A stretch of 64,000 nt of DNA from Actinoplanes palleronii. Its GTDB lineage: Bacteria; Actinomycetota; Actinomycetes; Mycobacteriales; Micromonosporaceae. Made by a program: the position numbers and the translations under genes. The notes beneath the pieces were generated by a model, which ran no database searches, was not told the DNA's origin, and was given only the letters and a program-made list of their open reading frames with translations. How positions within the stretch are numbered: the first letter of the stretch is position 1; each line of letters begins with the position of its first letter. Shown here one piece after another: positions 51,159 to 60,815 of the stretch. The stretch covers positions 19,828 to 83,827 of the forward strand of contig NZ_BOMS01000085.1 of NCBI RefSeq assembly GCF_016862315.1, read 5' to 3'.

Positions 51159-54100
51159 TTACTTGACCTTGACGGTTTCGGGGTCCGAAGCGCCGGAGAG
51201 CACGCCGATCGAGGGCGTGGAAGCGATCACGGCCCGGTACACGTACGTACCGCCGGACTTCAGCGACCGCAGCGTGGTGGTGTACTTCCCGGCCCGATTG
51301 AGCTCGCCGGTGTCGACCTCTCGCCACTCGCCGGACACCCGCCGCTGGATGATCACCCGTTGGCCGGGCTCGTCCGGGTCGCCCCGGACGGCCATCGTCA
51401 CGGTGCCCTTCGAGGACGAGACCACCACGAGGGTCGGGTCCTGTTTCACCGAGACCGTACGAACCGGCGAGGTCAGCTTGTTGGCCCTGGTCATCACCCG
51501 GTATCCGAGGGCGAAGGTGAGGGTGAACCGGTAGACCCCGTCGTCGTCAGCCGTCGTCGTCATCGCCTCCCGGAACGAGCCACCGGACGTGCCGACCGCG
51601 CGGAGCAACTCGACCTGGGCGTTCGCCCCGGCGACCCCGGACAGCGTGACCCTGCCGGGGCCGACGATGCTGGCCGGTGCGGTCAGCGTGGGCGCGGACG
51701 GCTTGTCGTCATCGGTGATGGTGACCTTGCCGTCCGGCTTGGCCAGGGTGACGCCGGCCGGGGACGGCGCTCCCAGTCGTACGGTGAATGTCTGTGTCGC
51801 CTCGTCCCGCTTGTCGGCCAGGACCGGAACGCGGATGGTGCCCGTCGAAGACAGTGAGGTCAGCGTCAGCTGACCGCTCGACGTGGTGTAATCCTTGCCC
51901 GCGTCGGCCGTGCCACCGACGGTCGCCCAGGGCACCGTGATGGTCCGCTCGGTCGCCTTGGTGCCTCCGCTGAAAGTCAGGGAAACGGCCAGCTCGGCCG
52001 ACCCGTCGCTCTCCCCCACCATCGCGTCGCCGATCGTGACAGCCGGCGGGGTGTCGGCCGGGTCGTCGGCGACCTGGAAGGTCAGCACGTTCCCGCCGAA
52101 GGAGACCCTGAGGGTCTCGGTGTCCTCGTCGGTGGCGTCCCGGTTGAAGTGGATCGAGCCGAGTTTGACCTTGCTGCCGCTGAGCGTGCCGCCCGGGATC
52201 GTGACCTCGTCGTCGGTCAGGTCGTAGTCGGTGTTCTCGGCGGACGTGGCGACCACCGGGCTGTCGAAGGTCAGGTCGCGCTGCGCTACCCCCGTGATCG
52301 TTCCGGCCAGCTCGAACGTGTCACCCTCCATGAGCGCCGCCGAGGTCTGGTTCAGCGTGATCGCCGGTTTGGTCTCGTCGTCCGTGATCGTCAGCTGGCC
52401 CTGCTGGGCCGGGCCGGCGGCGTCCAACTCGCCGGCGGCGAGTTCCACGGACAGCCGGGCCGACTCGTCGCCCTCCCAGACGGTGTCCTGGCGGATCGGC
52501 ACGTCGAGCGTGGCGCTCGTGCTGCCCGCCGGGATCCGCAGCGCCCGGGGCGGGTCGGTGTAGTCGGTCTCGCCATCGTCGTTCCCGCCGGGCGTGGCGG
52601 TGCCCGGCTGCATGCCGACGGTGAAGTCGACGGCCTCCTGCGCCGGCGCACTGAGCGTGACCTTGAAGCTCGCGGTGCCGCCCTCGGCGGCAAGCACGTC
52701 GCCGGTCACCGCGAACGATGGCACCGGCAGGTTCCGATCGTTCTCCAGAATGGTGACGGTGCCAGTGCCCGCTCCGACGGTGGCGCCGGCCGGACCGGCC
52801 GACAGCACCTGGACCTGGAAGTACTCGCTCGTCTCGACGCGGATGTCGTCGACGATCGGGATGTGGATCACGGCATCGCGCCCGCCGGCCGGCAGGGTCA
52901 ACGATCCCTCGGCGGTGGCGAAATAGTCGGCGGTGTCCGCGGTGCCGGGCAGGATGCGGTAGGCGACTGTCACCGGCTGCTCGCTGGCGGTCGCGCCGTT
53001 GCCGCCGGCGAAGGCCAGCCGGACCGGTACGTCGGCGACGCCGGCGTTCTCCTGCACGCTCACGTCCCCGACCGAGACGGTGGGCGGCAGGTCGGCGGGG
53101 TCGTCCGTGATGGTGTACGTCGTGACGACCGGGTCGACCCCCTCCACGGTCGTGTTGGTCGCGGTCATCGTCAGGGTTTCGACCGGCTCGTCGATGGCGT
53201 CGTCGAGCAGGTAGATCGTGTGGATCGACACCGGACCCGCACTGCCCCTGGCGATGGACCCGAACGTCTCGAGGTCGTCCACCGAGTAGTCGTCGGCCTC
53301 GGCCGGGTTCGCCCCGCCGCTGGTCGCGCCGGTGAACGTCAGGTCGTAGAGCATGTCGTTCTGCGCCGGCCCGCTCGGCGTGGCGATCACGTCGATCTCG
53401 TCACCCTCCGCACCTGGCGCCGCGTTGAGCGTGATCGTCGGCACCGACTCGTCGTCGGCGATAATGATCTTGCTGGTCTGCTCGGCCCCGGTCGCGTCGG
53501 CCTCCTCGTCCAGCAGTCTCACCGTCACCGCCACGTCTTCGGTGGCCTCGTACACCTCGTTGTCGGTGATCGACATGTCGATCGTGGCGGTTCGCTGCCC
53601 GGCGGGGATGGTCAGGATCCCGTCGTCCGGCGCTGAGAAGTCGTCGGTGTCGGCGGTCCCCTCCCCTATCGACATGTCCAACTCGACGTCGCCGGGTGCC
53701 GCGGCGCTCAGTGTGACGGTGACCCGGGCGTAGGCGTCGTCCCCCTCGGTGACCTGCACTTCAGGGGATACGCCGAAGGTCGGCAGGTCGGCGGAGTCGA
53801 CGATCGTGGCGGCGGTCTGGCTCGGGTTGCTCCCCGAGGCGTTGACCAGGTTGCTCAGATCGACGACTACTGTTTCGCCACCCTCCTCGACGTCGTCCGC
53901 GACCGTTTCGAACGTGATCGGCTCCTGCAGGTGGTCCGGCGCGAAGACGAGCCTGCCGGACGTGTCACCCGCGTAGTCGACATCTTCGGTAGCCGTGCCT
54001 TCAGCCGTTTCCGGGTTGAGCGCGTAGTCGACCTCGACCGTCTTCTCGGTCTTGGTGGCGGTGTTCCACGGCATGCCGGCGAAGCTGAGCCGGACCGGGA

Positions 54101-56393
54101 GCGAGGCGCTCTGGCCTTCGACGATCCGGGCGGGGTCGGGCGCCATGACGTTCGGTCCCAGCTCGGTGCTCGCGTCCTCGATGGTCGACGTCGCCGAGAA
54201 CGTGCCCAGTGCGCCGTCGGCACCCAGCTTGACGACGACGTCGACGGTCTCCGGGAACTCGTCGGTCTGGTCGACCAGCAGATCGGCGGCGCCCAGGTCG
54301 ATGTGGTCGTCCCCGGGCTCGATCGAACCGGAGAGCACCAGGTCGCCGGTGGTGAAGTCGCCGGCCTCCGCCGGGTCGCCGGACGTGCCCGGCTTCACCT
54401 CCGCGGTCCACAGGATCGAGTCCTGCCCCGCGTTGCTCACGTCGGCGCCGAGCTCGACGTGGGCGCCCTCCTCCTGGTCGAACGTCCGGACGTCCAGTCG
54501 CGTCGGGGCGGTGTCGTCGTCCTCGATCGAGAGGGTGGCGGTCGAGCCCGTCTCCTCCCCGTCCAGGACCACGGTGAGGGTCGCCGTCTCGGTGGTTTCG
54601 TAGACCTCGTCGTCGAGGATCGGCACCTCGATCTCGCCGGTCTGGGACATGGCCGGAATCGTCAGTTCGACCGGCGGCGGGGTGTAGTCCCCCGCGGCGG
54701 TGCTCTGGTCGGCGATCGAGACGTCGAAGTGCACGTCCTCGGCGGCCGGCTCGGTCAGCGTGACGGTGAACGTGGCCGGATCCGCCTGGCCCTCGGTGGC
54801 CGCCACCTCGGATGTGACGGTGAAGTCCGGCCGGACCCGGTTGGTGATGGTGATGGGGACGGGGTTCTTGACGAGGCCGCCGGCGCTCTGCGGATCGCTC
54901 AGCTCGAGGCTGAGGGTTTCGTCGGTCTCCACGTCGGCGTCGGCCTCGGTGGTCACGTGGATGCTCCCGGCGGTCGAGCCCGGCTCGAAGGCAAGGGTGC
55001 CGCTGGTCTCGCCGCTGTAGTCCGAGCCGGAGGTGGCGTCGACGGAGGACAGCGTCCAACTCGCCGACACCGGCTTCTCGGTCCTGGTAGCGGTGTTGCC
55101 GGGCACGTCGTCGAAGTCGAGGGAGTACGGCACGTCGAAGGAGGCGCCCTCCTTGAGGGTGACCGGGTCGGACCCGACGATGAGCGGCGGCAGGTCGGAG
55201 TCCTTGTCCTCGATCGTCTGCAGGTTGCCGGACGGGTACCCGTTCATGTTCAGGTCACCCAGATCGACCACGACGTTGAAGGTCTCCGCGAATTCGTCGG
55301 CCTGGTCCTCGGCCAGGCTGACCGTGCCCAGATCGACGTGCCCGTCTCCTGGCTGGATCGTTCCGGAGGCGACCACGCTGGCGGAGAAATCGGCAAACGC
55401 CGCCGGGCGGCCGGCTTCGACCCAGGCCGGGAACACCGACGCGGTCCAGGGGATCGGTTCCTGCGTCTCACCGATCACCAGCGCGTCGAGCACCATCGTC
55501 GTGCCCTCGGCCTGGGTGAGCGCCGGGACCGCCACCCCCGGCGCGTGGTCGTCGTTCGTGATGGTCAGCGTGGCGCTTGCCTCGCCGGACACCGGGGATT
55601 GCCCGTCCGCCGGTGCCACCGAGACGACGGCGGTCTCGTCCTTCTCGAAGATGTCGTCCCCGATGACCGTCACCGCGAAGTCTTCGCTCTTCTTGCCGCC
55701 GGGAATCGTCACCGTGTCCGGCACGGCGTAGTCCGCGCCGCCCACCGTGCCGGCCGGCTGCACCGCGGTGTCGTCGTCGCCGGTCACCTTCAGGATGATC
55801 GGGGTGCTGCTGGGGTTGCTCAGCTCCACGGTGAACGGCACGTCGTGCGGGCCCGTCTCGGCGCTGCCCTCGTCCAGCACGGTGCCGAAGGTGAGCGAGG
55901 CAACCGTCGGCGCGGCGTCGTCGTCCGGGATCGTGATCTCGTGCGGGCCGGTCCCCTCCCCCACCTCGTGCCCCGGGCTGTCCACCACGAAGGAGTACGT
56001 CTCACCGCCCGGTTCGTAGACGTCGTCGCCCATGATCGGCACTGCCACCTGCTTGGCGGTGTCCGCGGCGTCGAAGGTCAGGTCGCCGTCGAGCGCCAGG
56101 AAGTCGTCGTCCACGGTCGCGGTTCCGTCGGCCTCGGTGTGCACGTGCACCGTGACCGGCCCGTCCGGCGCCGGACTCAGCATGACGTTGATGTACTGAC
56201 TGATCGAGTCCGACGTGCCTTCCGCCAGGCCGTCTTCGACGCTGATCGTGATGGTGTAGTCGCCGTCCGCGCGGGCGGGCGGGGCGAACACGAAGATGCC
56301 CGGAAGCGTGCCGAGTGCCGCGGCGGCCGCGACCGAGAGTGCACTCCGAAACCTCGACGGCGACCACAACCGCGGGGGGACCCGATAACGCAT
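51159..56393 (-). CDS. Giant secreted Calx-beta repeat protein
   Basis: 1744 residues. Signal peptide (to about ARADG, residue 43), then roughly twelve Calx-beta-type repeats with recurrent acidic ends (YEPGGETYSF, YETTETATLTV, WEGDESARL, DETLSLELSD) and a C-terminal pair of Ig-like domains like those of its neighbour. Composition is strongly acidic, as in calcium-binding adhesins. AGGAG precedes the ATG. No GEMM core is found in its own leader. It lies 320 bases upstream of the other Calx-beta gene; no clear terminator separates them. Confidence 0.86.
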   Translation of the reverse strand: MRYRVPPRLWSPSRFRSALSVAAAAALGTLPGIFVFAPPARADGDYTITISVEDGLAEGTSDSISQYINVMLSPAPDGPVTVHVHTEADGTATVDDDFLALDGDLTFDAADTAKQVAVPIMGDDVYEPGGETYSFVVDSPGHEVGEGTGPHEITIPDDDAAPTVASLTFGTVLDEGSAETGPHDVPFTVELSNPSSTPIILKVTGDDDTAVQPAGTVGGADYAVPDTVTIPGGKKSEDFAVTVIGDDIFEKDETAVVSVAPADGQSPVSGEASATLTITNDDHAPGVAVPALTQAEGTTMVLDALVIGETQEPIPWTASVFPAWVEAGRPAAFADFSASVVASGTIQPGDGHVDLGTVSLAEDQADEFAETFNVVVDLGDLNMNGYPSGNLQTIEDKDSDLPPLIVGSDPVTLKEGASFDVPYSLDFDDVPGNTATRTEKPVSASWTLSSVDATSGSDYSGETSGTLAFEPGSTAGSIHVTTEADADVETDETLSLELSDPQSAGGLVKNPVPITITNRVRPDFTVTSEVAATEGQADPATFTVTLTEPAAEDVHFDVSIADQSTAAGDYTPPPVELTIPAMSQTGEIEVPILDDEVYETTETATLTVVLDGEETGSTATLSIEDDDTAPTRLDVRTFDQEEGAHVELGADVSNAGQDSILWTAEVKPGTSGDPAEAGDFTTGDLVLSGSIEPGDDHIDLGAADLLVDQTDEFPETVDVVVKLGADGALGTFSATSTIEDASTELGPNVMAPDPARIVEGQSASLPVRLSFAGMPWNTATKTEKTVEVDYALNPETAEGTATEDVDYAGDTSGRLVFAPDHLQEPITFETVADDVEEGGETVVVDLSNLVNASGSNPSQTAATIVDSADLPTFGVSPEVQVTEGDDAYARVTVTLSAAAPGDVELDMSIGEGTADTDDFSAPDDGILTIPAGQRTATIDMSITDNEVYEATEDVAVTVRLLDEEADATGAEQTSKIIIADDESVPTITLNAAPGAEGDEIDVIATPSGPAQNDMLYDLTFTGATSGGANPAEADDYSVDDLETFGSIARGSAGPVSIHTIYLLDDAIDEPVETLTMTATNTTVEGVDPVVTTYTITDDPADLPPTVSVGDVSVQENAGVADVPVRLAFAGGNGATASEQPVTVAYRILPGTADTADYFATAEGSLTLPAGGRDAVIHIPIVDDIRVETSEYFQVQVLSAGPAGATVGAGTGTVTILENDRNLPVPSFAVTGDVLAAEGGTASFKVTLSAPAQEAVDFTVGMQPGTATPGGNDDGETDYTDPPRALRIPAGSTSATLDVPIRQDTVWEGDESARLSVELAAGELDAAGPAQQGQLTITDDETKPAITLNQTSAALMEGDTFELAGTITGVAQRDLTFDSPVVATSAENTDYDLTDDEVTIPGGTLSGSKVKLGSIHFNRDATDEDTETLRVSFGGNVLTFQVADDPADTPPAVTIGDAMVGESDGSAELAVSLTFSGGTKATERTITVPWATVGGTADAGKDYTTSSGQLTLTSLSSTGTIRVPVLADKRDEATQTFTVRLGAPSPAGVTLAKPDGKVTITDDDKPSAPTLTAPASIVGPGRVTLSGVAGANAQVELLRAVGTSGGSFREAMTTTADDDGVYRFTLTFALGYRVMTRANKLTSPVRTVSVKQDPTLVVVSSSKGTVTMAVRGDPDEPGQRVIIQRRVSGEWREVDTGELNRAGKYTTTLRSLKSGGTYVYRAVIASTPSIGVLSGASDPETVKVK

Positions 56394-56578
56394 GCGCTTC
56401 TCCTCTGATCGCCACCATCGGGCGAGAGGCCGAAAGATCGGACCGTGATCAGCGCATTGAGCTGCTAAAACGCGTCACACCGGATGAGTATGGCCGCCAC
56501 CGGCGGGCATATCCGGCTGTTCCCGGTTTCCGCGCCCATCGATCACCGCGGTTGCCGTGTACCAGTCCGCGCGTCCCG

Positions 56579-57196
56579 CTACAGCAGGTCGTGCCGCATC
56601 GCGGTGGTCACCGCGGCCGTGCGGTCCGCCACGTCGAGCTTGTTGAAGACCCGCAGCAAATGCGTTTTCACGGTCGCCTCCGCGATGAACAACCGCTTCC
56701 CGATGTCGGCGTTCGTCAGCCCCGCCGCCACCAGTCGCAGCACCTCGGTCTCCCGGGCCGACAGCGCCGGCGGCGCCGGGCTCCGCACCTGCCGCACCAG
56801 CGTCGACGCGACGCTGGGCGCCAGCACCGTCTCCCCCCGCGCCGCCGCCCGTACCGCCTCGGCCAGTTCGGCCGGTGTCGCGTCCTTGAGCAGATAGCCG
56901 CTGGCGCCGGCTTCGATCGCGCGCAGGATGTCGCGGTCCGACTCGTAGGTGGTCAGCACCATCACCCGGATGCCCGGGTCGGCGGCCAGGATCCGGCCGG
57001 TCGCTTCGACGCCGTCGCCGCCGGGCATCCGCAGGTCCATCAGGACGATGTCGGGACGCTCACGGAGCGCGAGGTCGGCGCCCTCGGCACCGGAGGAGGC
57101 CTCGCCGATCACGGTCAGGTCCGGTTCGGCGTCGAGCATGCCGCGCAACCCCATGCGTACGACGGGGTGGTCGTCGACGAGCAGAATCCGGATCAC
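56579..57196 (-). CDS. NarL/LuxR-type response regulator
   Basis: 205 residues. Receiver with D8, D9 and phospho-acceptor D54 (VLMDLRMPGGDG), conserved Lys in LLKDAT, then a LuxR helix-turn-helix (LSARETEVLRLVAAGLTNAD). GTG 57196 overlaps the kinase stop by four bases. It should control the ABC-2 genes upstream; the dyad at 60002 is a candidate target. Confidence 0.93.
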   Translation of the reverse strand: MIRILLVDDHPVVRMGLRGMLDAEPDLTVIGEASSGAEGADLALRERPDIVLMDLRMPGGDGVEATGRILAADPGIRVMVLTTYESDRDILRAIEAGASGYLLKDATPAELAEAVRAAARGETVLAPSVASTLVRQVRSPAPPALSARETEVLRLVAAGLTNADIGKRLFIAEATVKTHLLRVFNKLDVADRTAAVTTAMRHDLL

Positions 57197-58332
57197 GCGG
57201 GGACCTCCAGTTCGACGGTGGTGCCGGTGTCCGGATCGCTGCGCACGGTCAAGGTGCCACCCACCTGCTCGGCCCGTGCCCGCATGCCGCGCAGCCCGAA
57301 CCCGCCCACCGCCCCGGCATCGAACCCGCACCCGTCGTCCCGCACCACCACCCGGGCTGCGGACGGCGAATAGGCGAGCAGCACACCCACCTCGTTCGCC
57401 CGGGCGTGCCGACGCACGTTGGTCAGCGCCTCCTGAGCCGCCCGCAGCAGCACCACCTCCACGGCGGTCGGCAGATCGCGGGGCTCCCCCGTCGTACGAA
57501 ATAGGGCTTGAACTCCGGTTTCCTCGGTGAAACGCGCGGCCTGGCGGCGTACCGAATCCAGCAGACCGGAATCCAGCGCGGACGGTGCGAGGGCGGCGAC
57601 CAGGGACCGGCTCTCCGCCAGATTCTCCTTCGCGGTGCGGACCGCGAGCGCCAGGCGTTCGTCGCGCAGCCCCGGATCGGCGGCCTGGACCAGCGTGATG
57701 ATGCTGGTGAAGCCCTGCGCCAGGGTGTCGTGGATCTCGCCGGCCAGGCGGGTCCGCTCGGCGGTGACGCCGGCCTCGTGGGAGAGCCGGGCCACCTCGG
57801 CGCGGCTCTCCTCGAGCTCGGCGATCAGGTTGGCGCGGTCGGTGCTCTGCCGGATCACCTGGATGATCCAGAATCCGAGCAGGATGCCGGCGGTCGCCGA
57901 GATCGCCGCGATGACCAGGTCCATCAGCACACTGCCGGACCCGGTCACCAGATCGGCGACGACCGGCACCGCGTTCGCCGCCACCACCGCGACGATCGCG
58001 ACCCGCAGCGAGGCCAGCTGGAAGGCCATCGGGATGATCACGAAGAGCAGCCAGGTGGCGACCGGCAACGCGATCACCACCACGGCGAACAGCACGATGT
58101 GGCAGGTCAGGACGGCGAACGAGAGCACGTCGTCCCGACCGGTTCGGATCAGCCGCGCGCCGATCGTGACGTGCAGCAGGACCATCGCGGCGACCGTGCC
58201 GAGGCTGAGCCACTTCCGCTCGGCGGAGGTGTCGGTCAGCAAGATCGCGGCCGCTACGGCGATCTCGATCGCGATGAAGTAGAGGTCCCACAGCCGGGCC
58301 AGGGACGGCGGGGCGGCCGATGGTGCGGTCAT
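57193..58332 (-). CDS. NarL-type sensor histidine kinase
   Basis: 379 residues: five or six membrane helices with almost no external loops (intramembrane-sensing style), a coiled coil, a HisKA_3 domain with H201 (GEIHDTLAQGF) and an HATPase domain (DDGCGFD, GFGLRGMRAR). ATG 58332 overlaps the permease stop (ATGA). Coupling to an ABC-2 exporter suggests detection of an envelope-active compound or of transporter flux. Confidence 0.92.
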   Translation of the reverse strand: MTAPSAAPPSLARLWDLYFIAIEIAVAAAILLTDTSAERKWLSLGTVAAMVLLHVTIGARLIRTGRDDVLSFAVLTCHIVLFAVVVIALPVATWLLFVIIPMAFQLASLRVAIVAVVAANAVPVVADLVTGSGSVLMDLVIAAISATAGILLGFWIIQVIRQSTDRANLIAELEESRAEVARLSHEAGVTAERTRLAGEIHDTLAQGFTSIITLVQAADPGLRDERLALAVRTAKENLAESRSLVAALAPSALDSGLLDSVRRQAARFTEETGVQALFRTTGEPRDLPTAVEVVLLRAAQEALTNVRRHARANEVGVLLAYSPSAARVVVRDDGCGFDAGAVGGFGLRGMRARAEQVGGTLTVRSDPDTGTTVELEVPA

Positions 58333-59114
58333 CGGTCCTTTTCGCTCCATCGGAAGGTCGCCAGGCACAGCACCAATCCGATCACACACCACGCGCCGAG
58401 CACCATGGCGATCCGCCCGAGTTCCCAGGCACCGGCCGCTTCCAGGGACTTCATGCTGTCCGGCAGGAAGACGTACCGGAAGCCCTGCGCCATCCACTTG
58501 ACCGGGAAGAGCGAGGCGACGGTGATCAGCCAGGTCGGCAGCTGGGTGATCGGGTGGATGAAGACGCCCGAGATGAACTGCAGGATCACCACCGGGACGT
58601 TCAGGATCGCACCGGCGCTGCGGGCGTGCTTGACGATGCCGCTGACCGCGACGCCGAGCAGGGTGCAGACGATCACCGACAGGCCGAACAGCCAGGCGAA
58701 GGTGAGCCAGTGACTCGCGTCCGGCAGCGGCATGTCGAAGACCACGACCCCGACCAGGATCAGCAGCGCCGCCTCCGCGACGGCCATGGTCAAAACCAAA
58801 ATCAACTTCCCGATCAGGTACGACGTGAGCGGCAACGGCGTGCCCCGCAGCCGCTTCAGCGTCCCGTCCTCACGGTCCATCGCCAGGCCCGCGCCCATCG
58901 TGACGAAGCCGGTGGTGAGGATGCCGTAGGCGAGCATGCTCGACGCGTACACCTGGCTGGCGCTGACCCCGGCCTGGTCGTACGAGTCGCCGAAGATCGT
59001 CCCGAACAGCAGCAGGAGCAGCGCCGGGAACAGGAACGTGAAGACCACCGAGGTGCGGTCGCGGAGGAACTGCAGGACCTCCACGTGGCCCCGGGCCAGG
59101 CTCATGCTCGTCAT
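58329..59114 (-). CDS. ABC-2 type transporter permease
   Basis: 261 residues with six predicted membrane helices and the ABC-2 signature region (DGTLKRLRGTPLPLTSYLIGK). Overlaps the ATPase stop and the kinase start by four bases each. Works with the next upstream ATPase as a drug- or lipid-type exporter. Confidence 0.92.
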   Translation of the reverse strand: MTSMSLARGHVEVLQFLRDRTSVVFTFLFPALLLLLFGTIFGDSYDQAGVSASQVYASSMLAYGILTTGFVTMGAGLAMDREDGTLKRLRGTPLPLTSYLIGKLILVLTMAVAEAALLILVGVVVFDMPLPDASHWLTFAWLFGLSVIVCTLLGVAVSGIVKHARSAGAILNVPVVILQFISGVFIHPITQLPTWLITVASLFPVKWMAQGFRYVFLPDSMKSLEAAGAWELGRIAMVLGAWCVIGLVLCLATFRWSEKDR

Positions 59115-59947
59115 TTCCGCGCTCCGATCAGGGTGAGGTAGGTGTCCTCGAGGGTGGGCCGGGTGACCGTCAGGGTGCGCAGGTCGGCGCCGTCGGCGAC
59201 CAGCTTGCGGAGCAGCTCGGTGGGGTCGGCGAGCTGCTCGGTCCGGGTCCGGTCGCCCTCCTGCCAGCTCACCTTGGCGCCGGCCGCGGCCCGTCCGCCC
59301 AGCGTCGCCGGGGTGCCCTCGGCGACGATCTGCCCGCCGGCCAGCACCGCGAGCCGGTCCGCGAGCGCCTCGGCCTCGTCCAGGTAGTGGGTGGTGAGCA
59401 GGATCGTGGTGCCGTCACCGGCCAGGGTGCGGATCAGGTCCCAGAACTGGCGGCGCGCCTCCGGGTCGAACCCGGTGGTCGGCTCGTCCAGGAAGAGCAG
59501 CTCGGGGCGGCCGACGATGCCGAGTGCCACGTCGACGCGACGGCGCTGGCCGCCGGAGAGCGTACGGATCTTGCTGGTCTTCTTGGCGGTCAGGCCGACC
59601 AGCTCGATCACCTCGTCGGCCGTGCGCGGCTCCGGGTAGAAACCGGCGACGTGCCGCACCATCTCGGTCACCGTGAGGTCGGCGGCGTCGTCGGCGTCCT
59701 GCAGCACGATGCCGATCCGGGAGCGCCAGGACCGGCCCGCCGTGCCCGGGTCCTCGCCGAGCACCCGCACGTCACCGCCGTTGCGGCGCCGGTGCCCCTC
59801 CAGGATCTCGACGGTGGTGGTCTTGCCGGCGCCGTTCGGGCCGAGCAGCGCGAAGATCTCGCCGCGGGCGACGACCAGGTCGATCCCGGCGACGGCCTCT
59901 CTGCCTTGATAGGTCTTCCGCAGACCCGTTACCTCGATCGCTTCCAT
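59111..59947 (-). CDS. ABC-2 transporter ATPase
   Basis: 278 residues. Walker A LLGPNGAGKTTTVE, signature LSGGQRRRVDVALG, Walker B LLFLDEPTTGFDPEAR, and the C-terminal DrrA-like extension with VTRPTLEDTYL. Partner of the permease it overlaps. Confidence 0.94.
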   Translation of the reverse strand: MEAIEVTGLRKTYQGREAVAGIDLVVARGEIFALLGPNGAGKTTTVEILEGHRRRNGGDVRVLGEDPGTAGRSWRSRIGIVLQDADDAADLTVTEMVRHVAGFYPEPRTADEVIELVGLTAKKTSKIRTLSGGQRRRVDVALGIVGRPELLFLDEPTTGFDPEARRQFWDLIRTLAGDGTTILLTTHYLDEAEALADRLAVLAGGQIVAEGTPATLGGRAAAGAKVSWQEGDRTRTEQLADPTELLRKLVADGADLRTLTVTRPTLEDTYLTLIGARK

Positions 59948-60001
59948 ACCGACGATCGTCCCGTTCCGGGCGGTTCCGGCGGGACGACCGCGCGGGGGTC
60001 A

Positions 60002-60031
60002 GCGGTTGTCCACCGATCGATGGACAGCCGC
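60002..60031. promoter_or_regulatory. 30-bp dyad between the two ABC-2 gene pairs
   Basis: GCGG-T-TGTCCA and TGGACA-G-CCGC arms around CCGATCGA; 11-base arms with one mismatch. It follows the upstream permease stop (60054) and precedes the second ATPase start (59947), so it could be a terminator-type hairpin or a response-regulator operator. Confidence 0.5.
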
Positions 60032-60053
60032 CGTCCACTCCGTCTTGGAAAGA

Positions 60054-60815
60054 TCACTCCCAGCGGAATTTGCGGGCGGCTGCGGTCAGCCAGACGACCG
60101 CCCACGCGCCCAGCGCCAGCCAGATCGACAGCGGGATGCTGCCACCGCCGCTGAGCGTGTCCCGCAGCGCCTCGGCGTGCGCGGCCAGCGGCAGCAGGAA
60201 CCAGCCGGCCGTGCCCAGGTCCGGCGCGGCGAACATGATCCCGCCGACCGAGAGCATCAGCACGTAGATCAGCGTGGCCGCGCCGGTGGTGGTCTCCGGC
60301 TTCAGCACGCTGGCCAGCAGCAACGCCAGGCCGCTGTATCCGGCCGCGGCCAGCACGGTCACCCCGGCCGCGGGCAGCAGGTGGCTCAGCTCCGGCCGCC
60401 AGCCGACCACCACACCGACCAGGCCCAGGAACAGCACCTGGAACACGATCTGGACCAGCACCGCGGCGGTCTTGGCGAGCAGCAGGCCCGGGCGGGTCAG
60501 CGGGGAGGCGCCGAGGCGCTTCAGGACGCCGTAGCTGCGCTCGTACCCCGTGGTGATCGCCTGGCCGGTGAAGGCGGTCGACATCACGGTCAGCGCCAGC
60601 ACGCCGGGAACCACAAAACCCAGGCGGTCGTCGGTCGGCAGGTTCGTGGCATGCGTCAGGCCCGCTCCGAGCAAAACCAGCAGGGGTACGCCCATGGCCA
60701 GCACGACTGCCTCGCCCCGCCGCGCGGTGAGCACCAGTTCCATCCGGATCTGACGGGCGATGACGGTGCGCATCGGTGCCCGGCCGGGTGCCGGTGCGAA
60801 CGTTCCGGTGCTCAC
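60054..60815 (-). CDS. ABC-2 type transporter permease (second system)
   Basis: 253 residues, six predicted membrane helices; TGYERSYGVLKRLGASPLTRP is the ABC-2 signature region. GTG 60815 overlaps the ATPase stop (GTGA). An internal ATG (MRTVIARQIRMEL) is a possible alternative start. Confidence 0.9.
   Translation of the reverse strand: MSTGTFAPAPGRAPMRTVIARQIRMELVLTARRGEAVVLAMGVPLLVLLGAGLTHATNLPTDDRLGFVVPGVLALTVMSTAFTGQAITTGYERSYGVLKRLGASPLTRPGLLLAKTAAVLVQIVFQVLFLGLVGVVVGWRPELSHLLPAAGVTVLAAAGYSGLALLLASVLKPETTTGAATLIYVLMLSVGGIMFAAPDLGTAGWFLLPLAAHAEALRDTLSGGGSIPLSIWLALGAWAVVWLTAAARKFRWE

Noticed and set aside
50839..51327. N-terminal extension of the first Calx-beta frame up to 51327
   Set aside because: It translates the riboswitch and leader; the signal peptide and ribosome site mark ATG 50838.
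56394..56560. Possible second c-di-GMP riboswitch before the larger Calx-beta gene
   Set aside because: No GCAAAGCC or GGTAGCC core; only weak local hairpins.
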